From: Cupriavidus malaysiensis
GTDB lineage: Bacteria; Pseudomonadota; Gammaproteobacteria; Burkholderiales; Burkholderiaceae
Reading direction: 5' to 3'
DNA length: 64,000 nt
NCBI RefSeq assembly: GCF_001854325.1
Contig: NZ_CP017754.1
Coordinates: 3,286,001 to 3,350,000 of the forward strand
The notes beneath the pieces were generated by a model. The model worked only from the letters and a program-made list of their open reading frames with translations. It did not search any database and had not been told where the DNA came from. The first letter of the stretch is position 1. Every line of letters starts with the position of its first letter. This document shows, piece after piece, positions 28,812 to 38,066 of this stretch. A program made the translations under genes and the position numbers.

Positions 28812-29138
28812 ATGAGTGAACAAATCAAGTATGTGAGCGACGCCTCCTTCGATGCCGACGTCCTCAAGTCCGACAAGCCCGTGCTGCTCGACTTCTGGGC
28901 CGAATGGTGCGGCCCCTGCAAGATGATCGCCCCGATCCTGGACGAAGTGGCCAAGGACTATGGCGACAAGCTGCAGGTCGCCAAGATCAACGTCGACGAG
29001 AACCAGCAGGTGCCGGCCAAGTTCGGCATCCGCGGCATCCCCACGCTGATCCTGTTCAAGAACGGCTCGGTGGCCGCGCAGAAGGTCGGCGCCCTGTCCA
29101 AGTCTCAGCTGACCGCCTTCCTGGACGGCAACCTCTGA
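28812..29138 (+). CDS. trxA: Thioredoxin
   Basis: 108 residues with the redox site [10 protein letters not shown] and the conserved cis-Pro loop [11 protein letters not shown]. Cytoplasmic disulfide reductase supplying electrons to ribonucleotide reductase, PAPS reductase and methionine sulfoxide reductases. Standard length. An AGAGG site lies about 9 bp upstream of the ATG. Upstream neighbour of rho, as in most β- and γ-proteobacteria. Confidence 0.97.
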   Translation: MSEQIKYVSDASFDADVLKSDKPVLLDFWAEWCGPCKMIAPILDEVAKDYGDKLQVAKINVDENQQVPAKFGIRGIPTLILFKNGSVAAQKVGALSKSQLTAFLDGNL

Positions 29139-29225
29139 CATACGTGGCGGCCGACGCGTAAGCGTTCCGGCCGCGGCCATCTGCCTGCGTGCGCGCGCCT
29201 GTCTGGCGCGCCGGCAGCTTTGTGC

Positions 29226-29231
29226 TAAGAT
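29226..29231 (+). promoter_or_regulatory. Possible -10 of a rho promoter in the trxA-rho gap
   Basis: TAAGAT in the 179-bp trxA-rho spacer would start a leader of ~80 nt. The -35 is weak. rho is autoregulated through its leader in other bacteria, so a separate promoter here is plausible. Confidence 0.35.
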
Positions 29232-29317
29232 GGCGCCAACAACTTCCCCGAGCGTTCGCTCATTTCCTCCCCCCTTCTGGTTCCTGCCCGTCCGGGCACC
29301 CGTGTAACCCCTTGTCT

Positions 29318-30580
29318 ATGCACCTGACAGAACTCAAATCGCTTCACGTGTCTGCCCTTCTCGAGATGGCCGCGACCCTCGAGATCGACAACGCACAGCG
29401 GATGCGCAAACAAGAACTGATGTTTGCGATCCTGAAGAAGCGCGCCAAGATGGGCGAAACCATCTACGGAGACGGCACCCTGGAAGTCCTGCCGGACGGC
29501 TTCGGCTTCCTGCGCTCGCCCGAGACCTCCTACCTCGCGAGCACGGACGACATCTACATCAGCCCCTCGCAGATCCGCCGCTTCAACCTCCACACGGGTG
29601 ACTCGATCGAAGGCGAGGTACGCACGCCCAAGGACGGCGAGCGCTATTTCGCGCTGGTGAAGGTGGACAAGGTCAACGGCCAGCCTCCGGAAGCGGTGAA
29701 GAACCGCATCATGTTCGAGAACCTGACGCCGCTGCACCCGAACCGGCCGCTCACGCTCGAACGCGACATCAAGGCGGAAGAAAACATCACCGGCCGCATC
29801 ATCGACATGATCGCGCCGATCGGCCGCGGCCAGCGTGCCCTGCTGGTGGCCTCGCCGAAGTCCGGCAAGACCGTGATGCTGCAGCATATCGCCCACGCCA
29901 TCGCCAACAACCACCCCGAGACCGACCTGTTCGTGCTGCTGATCGACGAGCGTCCCGAGGAAGTGACCGAGATGCAGCGCTCGGTGCGCGGCGAGGTGGT
30001 GGCGTCGACCTTCGACGAACCGGCCATCCGCCACGTGCAGGTTGCGGAAATGGTGATCGAGAAAGCCAAGCGCCTGGTCGAACTGAAGCGCGACGTAGTG
30101 ATCCTGCTGGATTCGATCACGCGCCTGGCGCGCGCCTACAACACCGTGGTGCCGGCCTCCGGCAAGGTGCTGACCGGCGGTGTCGACGCCAACGCGCTGC
30201 AGCGCCCGAAGCGCTTCTTCGGCGCCGCGCGCAATCTCGAGGAAGGCGGTTCGCTGACCATCATCGCCACCGCGCTGATCGAGACCGGCAGCCGCATGGA
30301 CGACGTGATCTACGAAGAGTTCAAGGGCACCGGCAATATGGAAGTGCACCTGGAGCGCCGCCTCGCCGAGAAGCGCGTCTACCCGTCGATCAACCTCAAC
30401 AAGTCCGGCACGCGCCGTGAAGAGCTGCTGATCAAGCCGGAAATCCTGCAGAAGATCTGGGTGCTGCGCAAGTTCATCTCGGACATGGACGAAGTCCAGT
30501 CGATGGAGTTCATCCTCGACAAGCTCAAGGCGACCAAGAACAACGCCGAGTTCTTCGACATGATGCGCCGGGGCGGCTAA
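29318..30580 (+). CDS. rho: Transcription termination factor Rho
   Basis: 420 residues, the normal proteobacterial length. The N-terminal Rho_N/OB part carries the RNA-binding [12 protein letters not shown] segment; the ATPase core has P-loop [10 protein letters not shown], Walker [17 protein letters not shown], the Q-loop and the R-loop SGTRREELL. It forms the hexameric helicase that ends untranslated transcripts. The start [10 protein letters not shown] is conserved; the frame is open to 29189 without conserved residues. Confidence 0.98.
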   Translation: MHLTELKSLHVSALLEMAATLEIDNAQRMRKQELMFAILKKRAKMGETIYGDGTLEVLPDGFGFLRSPETSYLASTDDIYISPSQIRRFNLHTGDSIEGEVRTPKDGERYFALVKVDKVNGQPPEAVKNRIMFENLTPLHPNRPLTLERDIKAEENITGRIIDMIAPIGRGQRALLVASPKSGKTVMLQHIAHAIANNHPETDLFVLLIDERPEEVTEMQRSVRGEVVASTFDEPAIRHVQVAEMVIEKAKRLVELKRDVVILLDSITRLARAYNTVVPASGKVLTGGVDANALQRPKRFFGAARNLEEGGSLTIIATALIETGSRMDDVIYEEFKGTGNMEVHLERRLAEKRVYPSINLNKSGTRREELLIKPEILQKIWVLRKFISDMDEVQSMEFILDKLKATKNNAEFFDMMRRGG

Positions 30581-30606
30581 GCTTCAGCCGATGCCGTGCC
30601 CAAAAG

Positions 30607-30635
30607 AAGCGTGCTCCGGCACGCTTTTTCTTTTT
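30607..30635 (+). terminator. Rho-independent terminator after rho
   Basis: An 8-bp stem AAGCGTGC with loop TCCG and GCACGCTT, then TTTC and five Ts. It begins 27 bp after the rho stop. The flanks GCCC/GGGC extend the pairing, so it may also work from the opposite strand. Confidence 0.85.
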
Positions 30636-30668
30636 GGGCCGCCGGCCTGCCAACCCTGACGCTCCGCC

Positions 30669-31520
30669 ATGCTCGACCGACTGACCCGCTTCCTGCGCTC
30701 GCGCTCGCGCGAACGCAAGCTCGCGCACTACGCCATCCCCGACGCACTCTGGGTACAGACGGTGGCGGCCCTGCCCTTCGTGCGGCGCTACCGCCCGGAG
30801 GACCTGGCAGCGCTGCGCGAGCTGGCCACGCTGTTCATCGCCGAGAAGGAGTTCTCCACCGCTCACGAACTGCAGCTGAGCGACGAGATGGTGGCCAGCG
30901 TCGCCACGCAGGCCTGCGTGCCCATCCTGCACCTCGGTATCGAGTGGTACCGCGGCTGGCACGGCATCGTGCTGTACCCCGGCGAGTTCGTCATCCGCAA
31001 GACCGTGGAGGACGAGATCGGACTGGTGCACGGCGTGGTCGAGGAGGCTGCCGGCGAGGCCTGGGAACACGGCCCGGTGATCCTCTCCTGGCCGGACGTG
31101 AGCAGCCCCGGCGCCGGCAGCGCGGCAGCCGGCGACGAACTGGACGACAGCTACAACGTGGTCATCCATGAGTTCGCCCACAAGCTCGACATGCTCGACG
31201 GCGAAGCGGACGGCGTACCGCCGTTCTCGCGGATGCTGCACCCGGGCATCGACCGCGAGGCCTGGGCGGAAGTCTTTCTCGACGAGTATGAACGCTTCGC
31301 CGAAGCCTGCGACGCCCAGCCGGCGCGGGCCTGGAAACGGCCGGAGCGCCTGCCCGCCGCGCTGCGCGCGATAGACCCCTACGGCTGCGAAGCGCCAGGG
31401 GAGTTCTTCGCTGTAGCGTCCGAGGCATTTTTTGTAGACCCCGCGGGGCTGCTGCGGTACTGGCCCCGGGTCTACGCGCAGTTGGCCGCCTTCTACCGGC
31501 AAAACCCCGCTGGCGCCTGA
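30669..31520 (+). CDS. mtfA: MtfA-like M90 zinc metallopeptidase
   Basis: 283 residues. The metal-binding HEFAH motif (VVIHEFAHKLDMLDGEADG, about residue 168) and the downstream glutamate in FFAVASEAFF match MtfA, the cytosolic peptidase that binds the glucose repressor Mlc in E. coli. Burkholderiaceae lack a clear Mlc-PtsG circuit, so its partner here is unknown. The family is usually 260-285 residues. Follows rho in the same direction behind a terminator. Confidence 0.88.
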   Translation: MLDRLTRFLRSRSRERKLAHYAIPDALWVQTVAALPFVRRYRPEDLAALRELATLFIAEKEFSTAHELQLSDEMVASVATQACVPILHLGIEWYRGWHGIVLYPGEFVIRKTVEDEIGLVHGVVEEAAGEAWEHGPVILSWPDVSSPGAGSAAAGDELDDSYNVVIHEFAHKLDMLDGEADGVPPFSRMLHPGIDREAWAEVFLDEYERFAEACDAQPARAWKRPERLPAALRAIDPYGCEAPGEFFAVASEAFFVDPAGLLRYWPRVYAQLAAFYRQNPAGA

Positions 31521-31574
31521 TGCAAGATACCTTCGCCCTGGCGGCGGCAACGCGCCGGCACTATCATGGATTCC

Positions 31575-31604
31575 TTGCCCCGGCTCTTGTTTTTCTGCCA
31601 TAAT
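31575..31604 (+). promoter_or_regulatory. Predicted σ70 promoter of rpmE2
   Basis: TTGCCC (31575-31580), 18-bp spacer, CATAAT (31599-31604). The start would fall near 31611, giving a ~105-nt leader that opens with a small TTGCC/GGCAA stem-loop. A leader before an L31 gene is a plausible place for feedback control. Confidence 0.5.
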
Positions 31605-31714
31605 CACGGTTTGCCCGTTATCGGCAAGTGGTTCGTTCGCCGCAAGCGCTTGGCAACGCGCGCCAGGCAGCGCACGGCAAGACGGACTGGCTACCCAAAC
31701 TGAAAGGAATCACC

Positions 31715-31978
31715 ATGAAAGAAGGCATTCACCCCAATTACCGCGAAGTCGTCTTCCTCGACGTGTCGAACGACTTCAGCTTCGTGACCCGCTCGACCAT
31801 CCAGACCAAGGACACCATCACCTGGAAGGACGGCAAGGAATATCCGCTGGCCAAGATCGAAGTGTCGTCGGAATCGCACCCGTTCTACACCGGCACCCAG
31901 AAGATCATGGACACCGCCGGCCGCGTGGAAAAGTTCCGCCAGAAGTTCGGCAGCAAGCTGGGCAAGGCAGCGAAGTAA
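31715..31978 (+). CDS. rpmE2: 50S ribosomal protein L31 type B
   Basis: 87 residues beginning [16 protein letters not shown], with the FSFVTRSTI and [20 protein letters not shown] segments of L31. It lacks the CxxC zinc motif of type A L31, which marks the zinc-free paralogue (type B). The ATG follows a GAAAGGAATC site. A strong terminator follows at 32063. Confidence 0.97.
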   Translation: MKEGIHPNYREVVFLDVSNDFSFVTRSTIQTKDTITWKDGKEYPLAKIEVSSESHPFYTGTQKIMDTAGRVEKFRQKFGSKLGKAAK

Positions 31979-32062
31979 AACTGCGCTTCCGCTCACGTTC
32001 CCGGCAGCAAGGCGCTTCGCCGTCTCGGACCGCATCATGTCCCGGCGCCGGGCAACGCAGAC

Positions 32063-32090
32063 AAAAAGGCAGCGTCGGCTGCCTTTTTGC
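32063..32090 (+). terminator. Rho-independent terminator after rpmE2
   Basis: A perfect 11-bp stem AAAAAGGCAGC, loop GTCG, GCTGCCTTTTT at 32063-32088; A and T runs on either side make it bidirectional. Confidence 0.9.
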
Positions 32091-32137
32091 TTTCCTGGCC
32101 CCACGTCGATCGAGCCCGCCGCGAGCATGACCCCTTG

Positions 32138-33925
32138 ATGAGCCAAGCCAAGACCTCACGCGTCCAACTGACCGCAGCAGCCACCGGCACGCTGCCGCGC
32201 GCCTTGCTGCTGGCGATCTGCATCATCTACGGCCTGACCGGCCTGTTCGGCCGCGATCCGTGGAAGAACGAGGATGCCGCGGGGTTCGGCGTGATGTGGC
32301 AGCTGGCCACGGGGAGTACGCAGGACTGGCTGATGCCCAATATCGTGGGCCGGCCCTACAGCGAGGACGGCCCGCTGGTGTTCTGGGTGGGCGCCACCAT
32401 GATCCGCCTGTTCGGCGGCTGGCTTGGCGCAGCCGACGCCTCGCGCCTGGCCACTGCCCTCTTCTACTTCGCCACCTGCGCCTTCACCTGGTACGCCACC
32501 TACCTGCTCGGACGCCGCAGCGAAGTCCAGCCTTTCGCCTACGCCTTCGGCGGGCAACCGGACGCGCGCGACTACGGCCGGACCTTGGCGGACGGGGCCC
32601 TGCTGATCTTCCTGGCCTGCGTCGGCCTCGCCATGCGCGGCCACGAGACCACGCCCCAGGTGGGTCAACTCAGCTTCATCGCGATGAGCCTCTACGGCCT
32701 CGTGCGCAGCCTGGATAAGCCGGTCCAGGGCAGCCTCTGGCTCGGCCTTGGACTCGGCGCGCTGACGCTGGCGAGCGGCCCGGTGCTGCCGCTGGTCCTG
32801 CTGGCGGCCATCGCGGCCGGCGGACTGGCCTGCCAGCCGCTGCCGCTCAAGCGCCTGGTGACGATCGGCCTGCCGCTGGCCCTGGCGCTGGTGGCGGCGT
32901 GGCTGGCCGCCACCTACCTCGGGGCAGCCGCGCGCGACGATGCGGTCGCCTTCATCCGGGAATGGGCACGCTACGACCGGCGCACCTACGGCCTGCCCAG
33001 CGTGCCGGTCCTGAGCTTCCTCGGCCGCAACCTGTTCCTCTACACCTGGCCAGTATGGCCGATCGCGGCCTGGTCCTGGCTGGCCTGGTCGGGCATGCGC
33101 CGCGCACCCCACGTCGCCATCCCGCTGACGCTGCTGCTGCCGCTGCTGTTCCTGCTGTTGCTGCTGCGCTCGGCAGGCGATATCCAGTTCATCCTGGTGC
33201 TGCCGCCGATGGCGGTGCTCGCCGCCTTTGCGCTGCCGACGCTGACGCGCGCCGTGATCAACGCAATCGACTGGTTCTCGCTGCTGTTCTTCACTATCTT
33301 CGGCAGCTTCGTCTGGTTCATGTGGGTCGCCAAGACGACCGGCTGGCCCCCACGCGTCGCCGCCAACGTGTTCCGCCTGCTGCCCGGCTTCCAGCACCAG
33401 TTCACAGTCAGCGCGGTCCTCTGTGCGCTGCTGGTGACGCTGGCCTGGATCCTGATCGTGCGCTGGCGTCTGTCGCGCGCGCCGAAGCAGATCTGGCGCC
33501 CGGTGGTGATCTCTGCCGCCGGCACCACCCTGATGTGGGTGCTGGCGATGACCTTGTGGCTACCATCGATCAATTACGGCAAGACCTATCGGGACGTCGC
33601 GCAGGCCGCCTCGATGGCCCTGCCCAGCACCTACCGCTGCGTGCAGCCGATCCGTATGGGCGATGCCCAGCTCGCCTCGTTTGCCTACTTCGGCCACCTG
33701 CGCTTCGGCGGGCCCGGCGATGGCTGCGATATCCTGCTGCGCTACGATCCCATGGACTTCGGCGAGCCGACCAGCATCTCGCATTTCGAGTGGCGCCTGA
33801 TCTGGGAAGGCCGCCGCCCCGCCGACCGCGACGAACGCTTCCGCATGTACCGGCTGGTGGATCTCAGCCAGGCACAACCGCCCCGGCCGGCACTGCCCCC
33901 TGGTACCCGGCGCCTGCCACGCTGA
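32138..33925 (+). CDS. ArnT/GT39-like polytopic membrane glycosyltransferase
   Basis: 595 residues with about eleven hydrophobic helices. The first periplasmic loop has GRDPWKNEDAAGFGV, the acidic pair after TM1 typical of PMT/ArnT (GT39/GT83) enzymes, which use polyprenyl-phosphate sugars; a soluble C-terminal domain (about 470-595) follows. The acceptor (lipid A, glycan or protein) cannot be told. No arn genes are adjacent. The start MSQAKTSR at 32138 is the first Met before TM1; upstream residues overlap the terminator. Confidence 0.75.
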   Translation: MSQAKTSRVQLTAAATGTLPRALLLAICIIYGLTGLFGRDPWKNEDAAGFGVMWQLATGSTQDWLMPNIVGRPYSEDGPLVFWVGATMIRLFGGWLGAADASRLATALFYFATCAFTWYATYLLGRRSEVQPFAYAFGGQPDARDYGRTLADGALLIFLACVGLAMRGHETTPQVGQLSFIAMSLYGLVRSLDKPVQGSLWLGLGLGALTLASGPVLPLVLLAAIAAGGLACQPLPLKRLVTIGLPLALALVAAWLAATYLGAAARDDAVAFIREWARYDRRTYGLPSVPVLSFLGRNLFLYTWPVWPIAAWSWLAWSGMRRAPHVAIPLTLLLPLLFLLLLLRSAGDIQFILVLPPMAVLAAFALPTLTRAVINAIDWFSLLFFTIFGSFVWFMWVAKTTGWPPRVAANVFRLLPGFQHQFTVSAVLCALLVTLAWILIVRWRLSRAPKQIWRPVVISAAGTTLMWVLAMTLWLPSINYGKTYRDVAQAASMALPSTYRCVQPIRMGDAQLASFAYFGHLRFGGPGDGCDILLRYDPMDFGEPTSISHFEWRLIWEGRRPADRDERFRMYRLVDLSQAQPPRPALPPGTRRLPR

Positions 33926-34009
33926 TCGGGCAGCCCGGCCCTGCGTCGGGGCTCCGCCCCCTCCGGCCGCCCCCCATCGCCTTAACCTTCGCCTCGCTGC
34001 GCCACGCCG

Positions 34010-35362
34010 ATGAGCCTGCTCCAGGACAGCCGCAGAATCGCCCATCTCGCAGCCCCGCTGCTGGTCGGCCAGCTTGCCGTGATCGCCTTCGGCGTGACCG
34101 ACACGGTCATGTCCGGCCGCGCTTCGGCCGCCGATCTCGCTGCGGTCGGCTTGGGCGGCTCGATCTACATCACGATCTATATCAGCCTGATGGGTGTACT
34201 GCAGGCGCTGGCGCCGATCGCCGCCCAGCTCTATGGCGGTGGGCGCACGCAGGAGATCGGCATGGAAGTGCGCCAGGCGGCCTGGCTGGGCCTGGCCCTT
34301 GCCATTCCGGGGATACTGTTGCTGCTGCACCCCGAGCCACTGCTGGCGCTCGCCAAGGCACCTCCGGAACTCGTGGACAAGGCGACCGCTTACCTGCGCA
34401 TCGCCGCCTTCGGCCTGCCTGCCGCGCTCGCCTTCCGCATCTATTCGGCCCTCAACAACGCCCTGTCCCGCCCGATCATGGTGACCGTGCTCCAGCTTGG
34501 CGGACTTCTGCTCAAGGTGCCGTTGAACGCCTGGTTCATCCATGGCGGCCTCGGCGTGCCGGCCATGGGGGGCCCGGGCTGTTCGCTGGCATCGACGCTG
34601 ATCACCTGGGCCTGGTGCCTGGCCGCGCTCGGCATCCTCTACGCGGACGCCACCTACCGGCCGATCGAGATCTTCCGCCACTGGAGCTGGCCCTCGGCGC
34701 ATCATATCCGCGCGCTGCTTCGTCTCGGCATTCCGATGGGCCTGACCTACCTGATCGAGATCACGTCATTCACGCTGATGTCGATCTTCATCACCCGCAT
34801 GGGCACGGTGATGCTGGCCGGACACCAGATCATCGCCAACCTGAGCGCGGTCGCCTACATGGTGCCGCTGTCCCTGGCCATCGCCACTTCCACCCTCGTC
34901 GCGCAGGCGATCGGTGCACGCGACCGGGCCGGCGCGCGCCAGCTTGCCTGGAGCGGCATCCGCCTCGCCGCCACGCTCGCGCTGCTTTGCGGCACACTGC
35001 TCTGGCTGCTGCGCAGGAGCGTGCTCCACGCCTATACCGAAGATCCGGGCGTCATTGCCGCAGCCCTGCCACTGGTCGCGCTGATCGCCCTTTACCAAGC
35101 GTTCGACGCCGTGCAGGTAATGACCGCCTTCATCCTGCGCGCCTACAAGATCGCGCTGATCCCGACCGTCATCTATGCCGCGTCGCTGTGGGGCGTGGGA
35201 CTCGGCGGCGGCTACCTGCTGGGATTCGGAATGATCGACGGGTTACCGGACTTCACGCGCGGACCGGCAGGCTTCTGGATGGCCAACAGCATCAGCCTGG
35301 CTCTCGCCGCGATGCTGCTGGTGCGCTACTTCATGCACATCAGCCGCGTCGAATCGCGCTGA
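34010..35362 (+). CDS. MATE family multidrug/cation antiporter (NorM-like)
   Basis: 450 residues with 12 hydrophobic segments arranged as two six-helix halves. The N-terminal half opens with IAHLAAPLLVGQLAVIAFGVTDT and the second half with ALLRLGIPMGLTYLIEIT, the repeated MatE pattern. It exports cationic compounds in exchange for Na+ or H+. Located 84 bp after the glycosyltransferase in the same direction, possibly cotranscribed. Confidence 0.9.
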   Translation: MSLLQDSRRIAHLAAPLLVGQLAVIAFGVTDTVMSGRASAADLAAVGLGGSIYITIYISLMGVLQALAPIAAQLYGGGRTQEIGMEVRQAAWLGLALAIPGILLLLHPEPLLALAKAPPELVDKATAYLRIAAFGLPAALAFRIYSALNNALSRPIMVTVLQLGGLLLKVPLNAWFIHGGLGVPAMGGPGCSLASTLITWAWCLAALGILYADATYRPIEIFRHWSWPSAHHIRALLRLGIPMGLTYLIEITSFTLMSIFITRMGTVMLAGHQIIANLSAVAYMVPLSLAIATSTLVAQAIGARDRAGARQLAWSGIRLAATLALLCGTLLWLLRRSVLHAYTEDPGVIAAALPLVALIALYQAFDAVQVMTAFILRAYKIALIPTVIYAASLWGVGLGGGYLLGFGMIDGLPDFTRGPAGFWMANSISLALAAMLLVRYFMHISRVESR

Positions 35363-35590
35363 CACCGATCCCCCCTCCTGAGCACGCGCCCGCCCATGCC
35401 CCTCCCGGCTTGCGGCAAGGACACGCCAGTCCAGTAGGCACCTCCTGGCGAGCGGTCACGGAGGATCGACCACTCTCTCGCTCGGCGCAATGCGCCGGAC
35501 CAAACGACGAATGCCGGCCGTACGCCACCGGCCAGGCGCGGCCGGCCCGTATGTCCTGATGGACTCCAGCTGACAGCAACGGGAATACGT

Positions 35591-35629
35591 GAGGAGAAAG
35601 AGAGGGGAGAAAGAGAGGGGGAAAGGAAG
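35591..35629. repeat. 39-nt uninterrupted purine tract with a 13-bp tandem duplication
   Basis: Every base on the plus strand is A or G. GAGAAAGAGAGGG occurs twice head to tail (35594-35606 and 35607-35619). Such mirror-like purine tracts can form triplex DNA and are rare in GC-rich genomes. Confidence 0.85.
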
Positions 35630-35669
35630 CCGGCGACAAACGCGGCAGGGAGAGGAAAAGCGGACGATA

Positions 35670-35706
35670 GAAAAAGAAAAACCCGCATGGCATGACCATG
35701 CGGGTT
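35670..35706 (-). terminator. Terminator of the Ala-Glu-Asp tRNA operon
   Basis: An 11-bp stem AACCCGCATGG / CCATGCGGGTT (35680-35690 with 35696-35706) followed on the minus strand by TTTTTCTTTTT. It lies 7 bp past the CCA end of tRNA-Asp. Confidence 0.9.
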
Positions 35707-35712
35707 CAGATT

Positions 35713-35789
35713 TGGCGGAGTGGACGGGACTCGAACCCGCGACCCCCGGCGTGACAGGCCGGTATTCTAACCGACTGAACTACCACTCC
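35713..35789 (-). tRNA. tRNA-Asp (GTC)
   Basis: 77 nt with encoded CCA. Acceptor GGAGTGG pairs with CCACTCC; the anticodon loop reads CTGTCAC (anticodon GTC); the T-arm has GGTTCGAGTCC. Third gene of the operon. Confidence 0.97.
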
Positions 35790-35852
35790 TTAGTCGGCTC
35801 ATCGAAGCTTTACTGGCTTCGATAAACTAGGCGTTTGATTACGCCCATTTTT

Positions 35853-35928
35853 TGGCGTCCCCTAGGGGATTCGAACCCCTGTACTCACCGTGAAAGGGTG
35901 ATGTCCTAGGCCTCTAGACGAAGGGGAC
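35853..35928 (-). tRNA. tRNA-Glu (TTC)
   Basis: 76 nt with encoded CCA. Acceptor GTCCCCT pairs with AGGGGAC; the anticodon loop CTTTCAC gives TTC; T-loop GGTTCGAATCC. Second gene of the operon and close to its synthetase gene gltX. Confidence 0.97.
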
Positions 35929-36027
35929 AGAAACTCGTTTAGTTACTCGTTTCGTCCGACAGATAATCAACCTTCCGATTATCCATCTTTTTGATCCACC
36001 CATCTCGCAACGTGTGGATCGGCATTT

Positions 36028-36103
<76 letters not shown>

Positions 36104-36167
36104 ATGGTACTGCTATTTACTGCTTGCTGCGCTTCGCTTTTGTTTCATCGTTTCCAGCGAAGACAAC

Positions 36168-36195
36168 ATTTTATATCAATCTCGCTTTTTTGCAA
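36168..36195 (-). promoter_or_regulatory. Promoter P2 of the tRNA operon with an A-tract UP element
   Basis: On the minus strand TTGCAA (36190-36195), 16-bp spacer, TAAAAT (36168-36173). Just upstream are two A runs (AAAAAAG, TTAAAAAAGG) in the UP-element position, as in strong stable-RNA promoters. The start would fall near 36161, about 60 nt before tRNA-Ala. Confidence 0.65.
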
Positions 36196-36331
36196 GCCCC
36201 TTTTTTAACTTTTTTCGTGATCTGCATTTTGCGGTGTTTGCTGCCATACTGCTCAGCACCCTATCACGAAGACCCGTTTTACCGAATCAGTCAGCCCGCT
36301 TGGTTTTGAACCGCGCTGCAGGGAGAACGAG

Positions 36332-36360
36332 ATTATGCGCAAGTCCAGGCAGGAATGCAA
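36332..36360 (-). promoter_or_regulatory. Candidate upstream promoter P1 of the tRNA operon
   Basis: On the minus strand TTGCAT (36355-36360), exactly 17 bp, CATAAT (36332-36337), each one or two mismatches from consensus. It points towards the tRNA genes about 230 bp away and overlaps a plus-strand terminator-like hairpin. Confidence 0.45.
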
Positions 36361-36380
36361 GCCCCTGCCGGGACTTTTTT
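36341..36380 (+). terminator. Orphan plus-strand terminator-like hairpin
   Basis: AAGTCC-A-GGCAGG pairs with CCTGCC-G-GGACTT across a 10-nt loop and runs into six Ts on the plus strand. Read on the minus strand, in the direction of gltX, there is no T run. No gene is known on the plus strand here, so its role is unclear. Confidence 0.55.
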
Positions 36381-36402
36381 CTCAATACCTTGAGCGGCCA
36401 GA

Positions 36403-37809
36403 TCAGGCGGCCAGGCCGGCGCCGATCCGGCGCAGTACCGTCTCGCGCCCGAACAATTCCAGCACCGCGTCGATACTGGGCGTCTGCAGCTGCCCGGCCA
36501 CCAGCAGGCGCACCGGCATCGCCAGTTTCGGCATCTTCAGGCTGAATTCAGCCAGCACCGCCTTGAACGCCGCGCCGATCGCTTCGCGCTTCCACTCCGG
36601 CAGCGCCGCCAGGTGCGTGGCAAGGGCCTGCAGGGCGGGGATGGTTTCGGCGCTCAGGTGTTCGGCCTTGAGTGCCGCGTCCGGCTGCGGCTCGCCCCGA
36701 TAGAACAACAGCGCGGTCTGGGCGACCTCCTTCAGCGTGTTGGCGCGATCCTTGACCAGGGCCACCACAGCCGCCAGGTCGGCACCTTCGACCGTAGCGC
36801 CCATCGCCTCGATGAAGGGGCGGGTCAGTTCGGCCAGACGCGCATTGTCACCCACCTTGATGTAGTGATTGTTCAGCCAGGCCAGCTTCTCCGGGTTGTA
36901 CTGCGCCGGCGACTTGCCAAGATGCTCGAGGTCGAACCACTCGACGAACTGGTCGCGCGAGAAGATCTCCGCGTCGCCGTGCGCCCAGCCCAGGCGTGCC
37001 AGGTAGTTCAACACGGCTTCCGGCAAGTAGCCCTCGTCGCGGTAGCCGGTCACGCTCATTGCACCATGACGCTTGCTCATCTTCTCACCCTGCTCGTTGA
37101 GCACGGTAGGCAGGTGCGCATAGACCGGCGGCGTGCCGCCGAGGGCGCGGATGATGTTGATCTGCCGCGGCGTGTTGTTGACATGGTCGTCGCCGCGGAT
37201 CACGTGGGTGATACGCATATCGAGATCGTCCACCACCACGCAGAAGTTGTAGGTCGGCGTACCGTCCGGGCGCGCGATCACGAGGTCGTCAAGCTCCTCG
37301 TTCGAGATCTCGATCCGCCCCTTGACCGCATCGTCCCAGCAGACCGCCCCTTCCAGCGGATTGCGGAAGCGCAGCACCGGTTGCACGCCGGCCGGGGGGT
37401 CGGGCAGCACCTTGCCCGGTTCGGGACGCCAGAAGCCGTTGTAGCGCGGCTTCTCCCCACGCTCGCGCTGCGCCTCACGCAGTGCGTCGAGTTCGGCGGT
37501 GCTCATATAACAGGGATAGGCCAGTCCTGCGTCGACCATCTGCTTGAGCACCTCGCGGTAGCGGTCCATCCGCTGCATCTGGTAGAACGGGCCTTCGTCG
37601 ATGTCCAGGCTCAGCCACTCCATGCTCTCCAGGATCACGTCGACCGCCTCCTGCGAGGAGCGCTCGACGTCCGTATCCTCGATGCGCAGGATGAAGTCCC
37701 CTTTCATACGACGGGCAAAGGCCCAGGGGTAGAGCGCGGAGCGGATGTTGCCGAGATGGATGAAACCGGTCGGGCTCGGCGCGAAGCGGGTGCGGACGCG
37801 TTGTGTCAT
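36403..37809 (-). CDS. gltX: Glutamyl-tRNA synthetase
   Basis: 468 residues, class I synthetase. HIGH-type motif [15 protein letters not shown] near the N-terminus, KMSKS-type motif [10 protein letters not shown] around residue 245, and the C-terminal anticodon-binding helical region. It charges tRNA-Glu (and possibly tRNA-Gln, depending on the species). Start MTQRVRTRF at 37809 is conserved; the frame upstream is not. Its cognate tRNA lies 475 bp downstream on the same strand. Confidence 0.97.
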   Translation of the reverse strand: MTQRVRTRFAPSPTGFIHLGNIRSALYPWAFARRMKGDFILRIEDTDVERSSQEAVDVILESMEWLSLDIDEGPFYQMQRMDRYREVLKQMVDAGLAYPCYMSTAELDALREAQRERGEKPRYNGFWRPEPGKVLPDPPAGVQPVLRFRNPLEGAVCWDDAVKGRIEISNEELDDLVIARPDGTPTYNFCVVVDDLDMRITHVIRGDDHVNNTPRQINIIRALGGTPPVYAHLPTVLNEQGEKMSKRHGAMSVTGYRDEGYLPEAVLNYLARLGWAHGDAEIFSRDQFVEWFDLEHLGKSPAQYNPEKLAWLNNHYIKVGDNARLAELTRPFIEAMGATVEGADLAAVVALVKDRANTLKEVAQTALLFYRGEPQPDAALKAEHLSAETIPALQALATHLAALPEWKREAIGAAFKAVLAEFSLKMPKLAMPVRLLVAGQLQTPSIDAVLELFGRETVLRRIGAGLAA

Positions 37810-38066
37810 GTGGGAGAAAAAGACGGAAACGCCCGCACGCGCGGGCGAACGGGCTATCGGAGGGAAGCCCGCATTATAGCAAGCAGGCCTTGCGCCCTCC
37901 CCGGCGCCGACCGCCGGCACGGCGCTCCCACAAGGAATCATTTATGCTAGCGCCGGTCTCAATCTGGAACCGGCGGCCGGCAGCCGCTGGCGGTGCCCGA
38001 TGCACCACACGATCCGCGTTGCGTAGCGCTGGACGTGCTCGCCGCCCTTCTATCCGCATCCGTTTC

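Larger units (their letters stand above)
35363..35712. other. Intergenic region with a purine tract (no gene seen)
   Basis: 350 bp between the MATE gene and tRNA-Asp, convergent. No credible gene. It holds the purine-only tract at 35591-35629 and the tRNA-operon terminator at 35670-35706. Confidence 0.6.
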
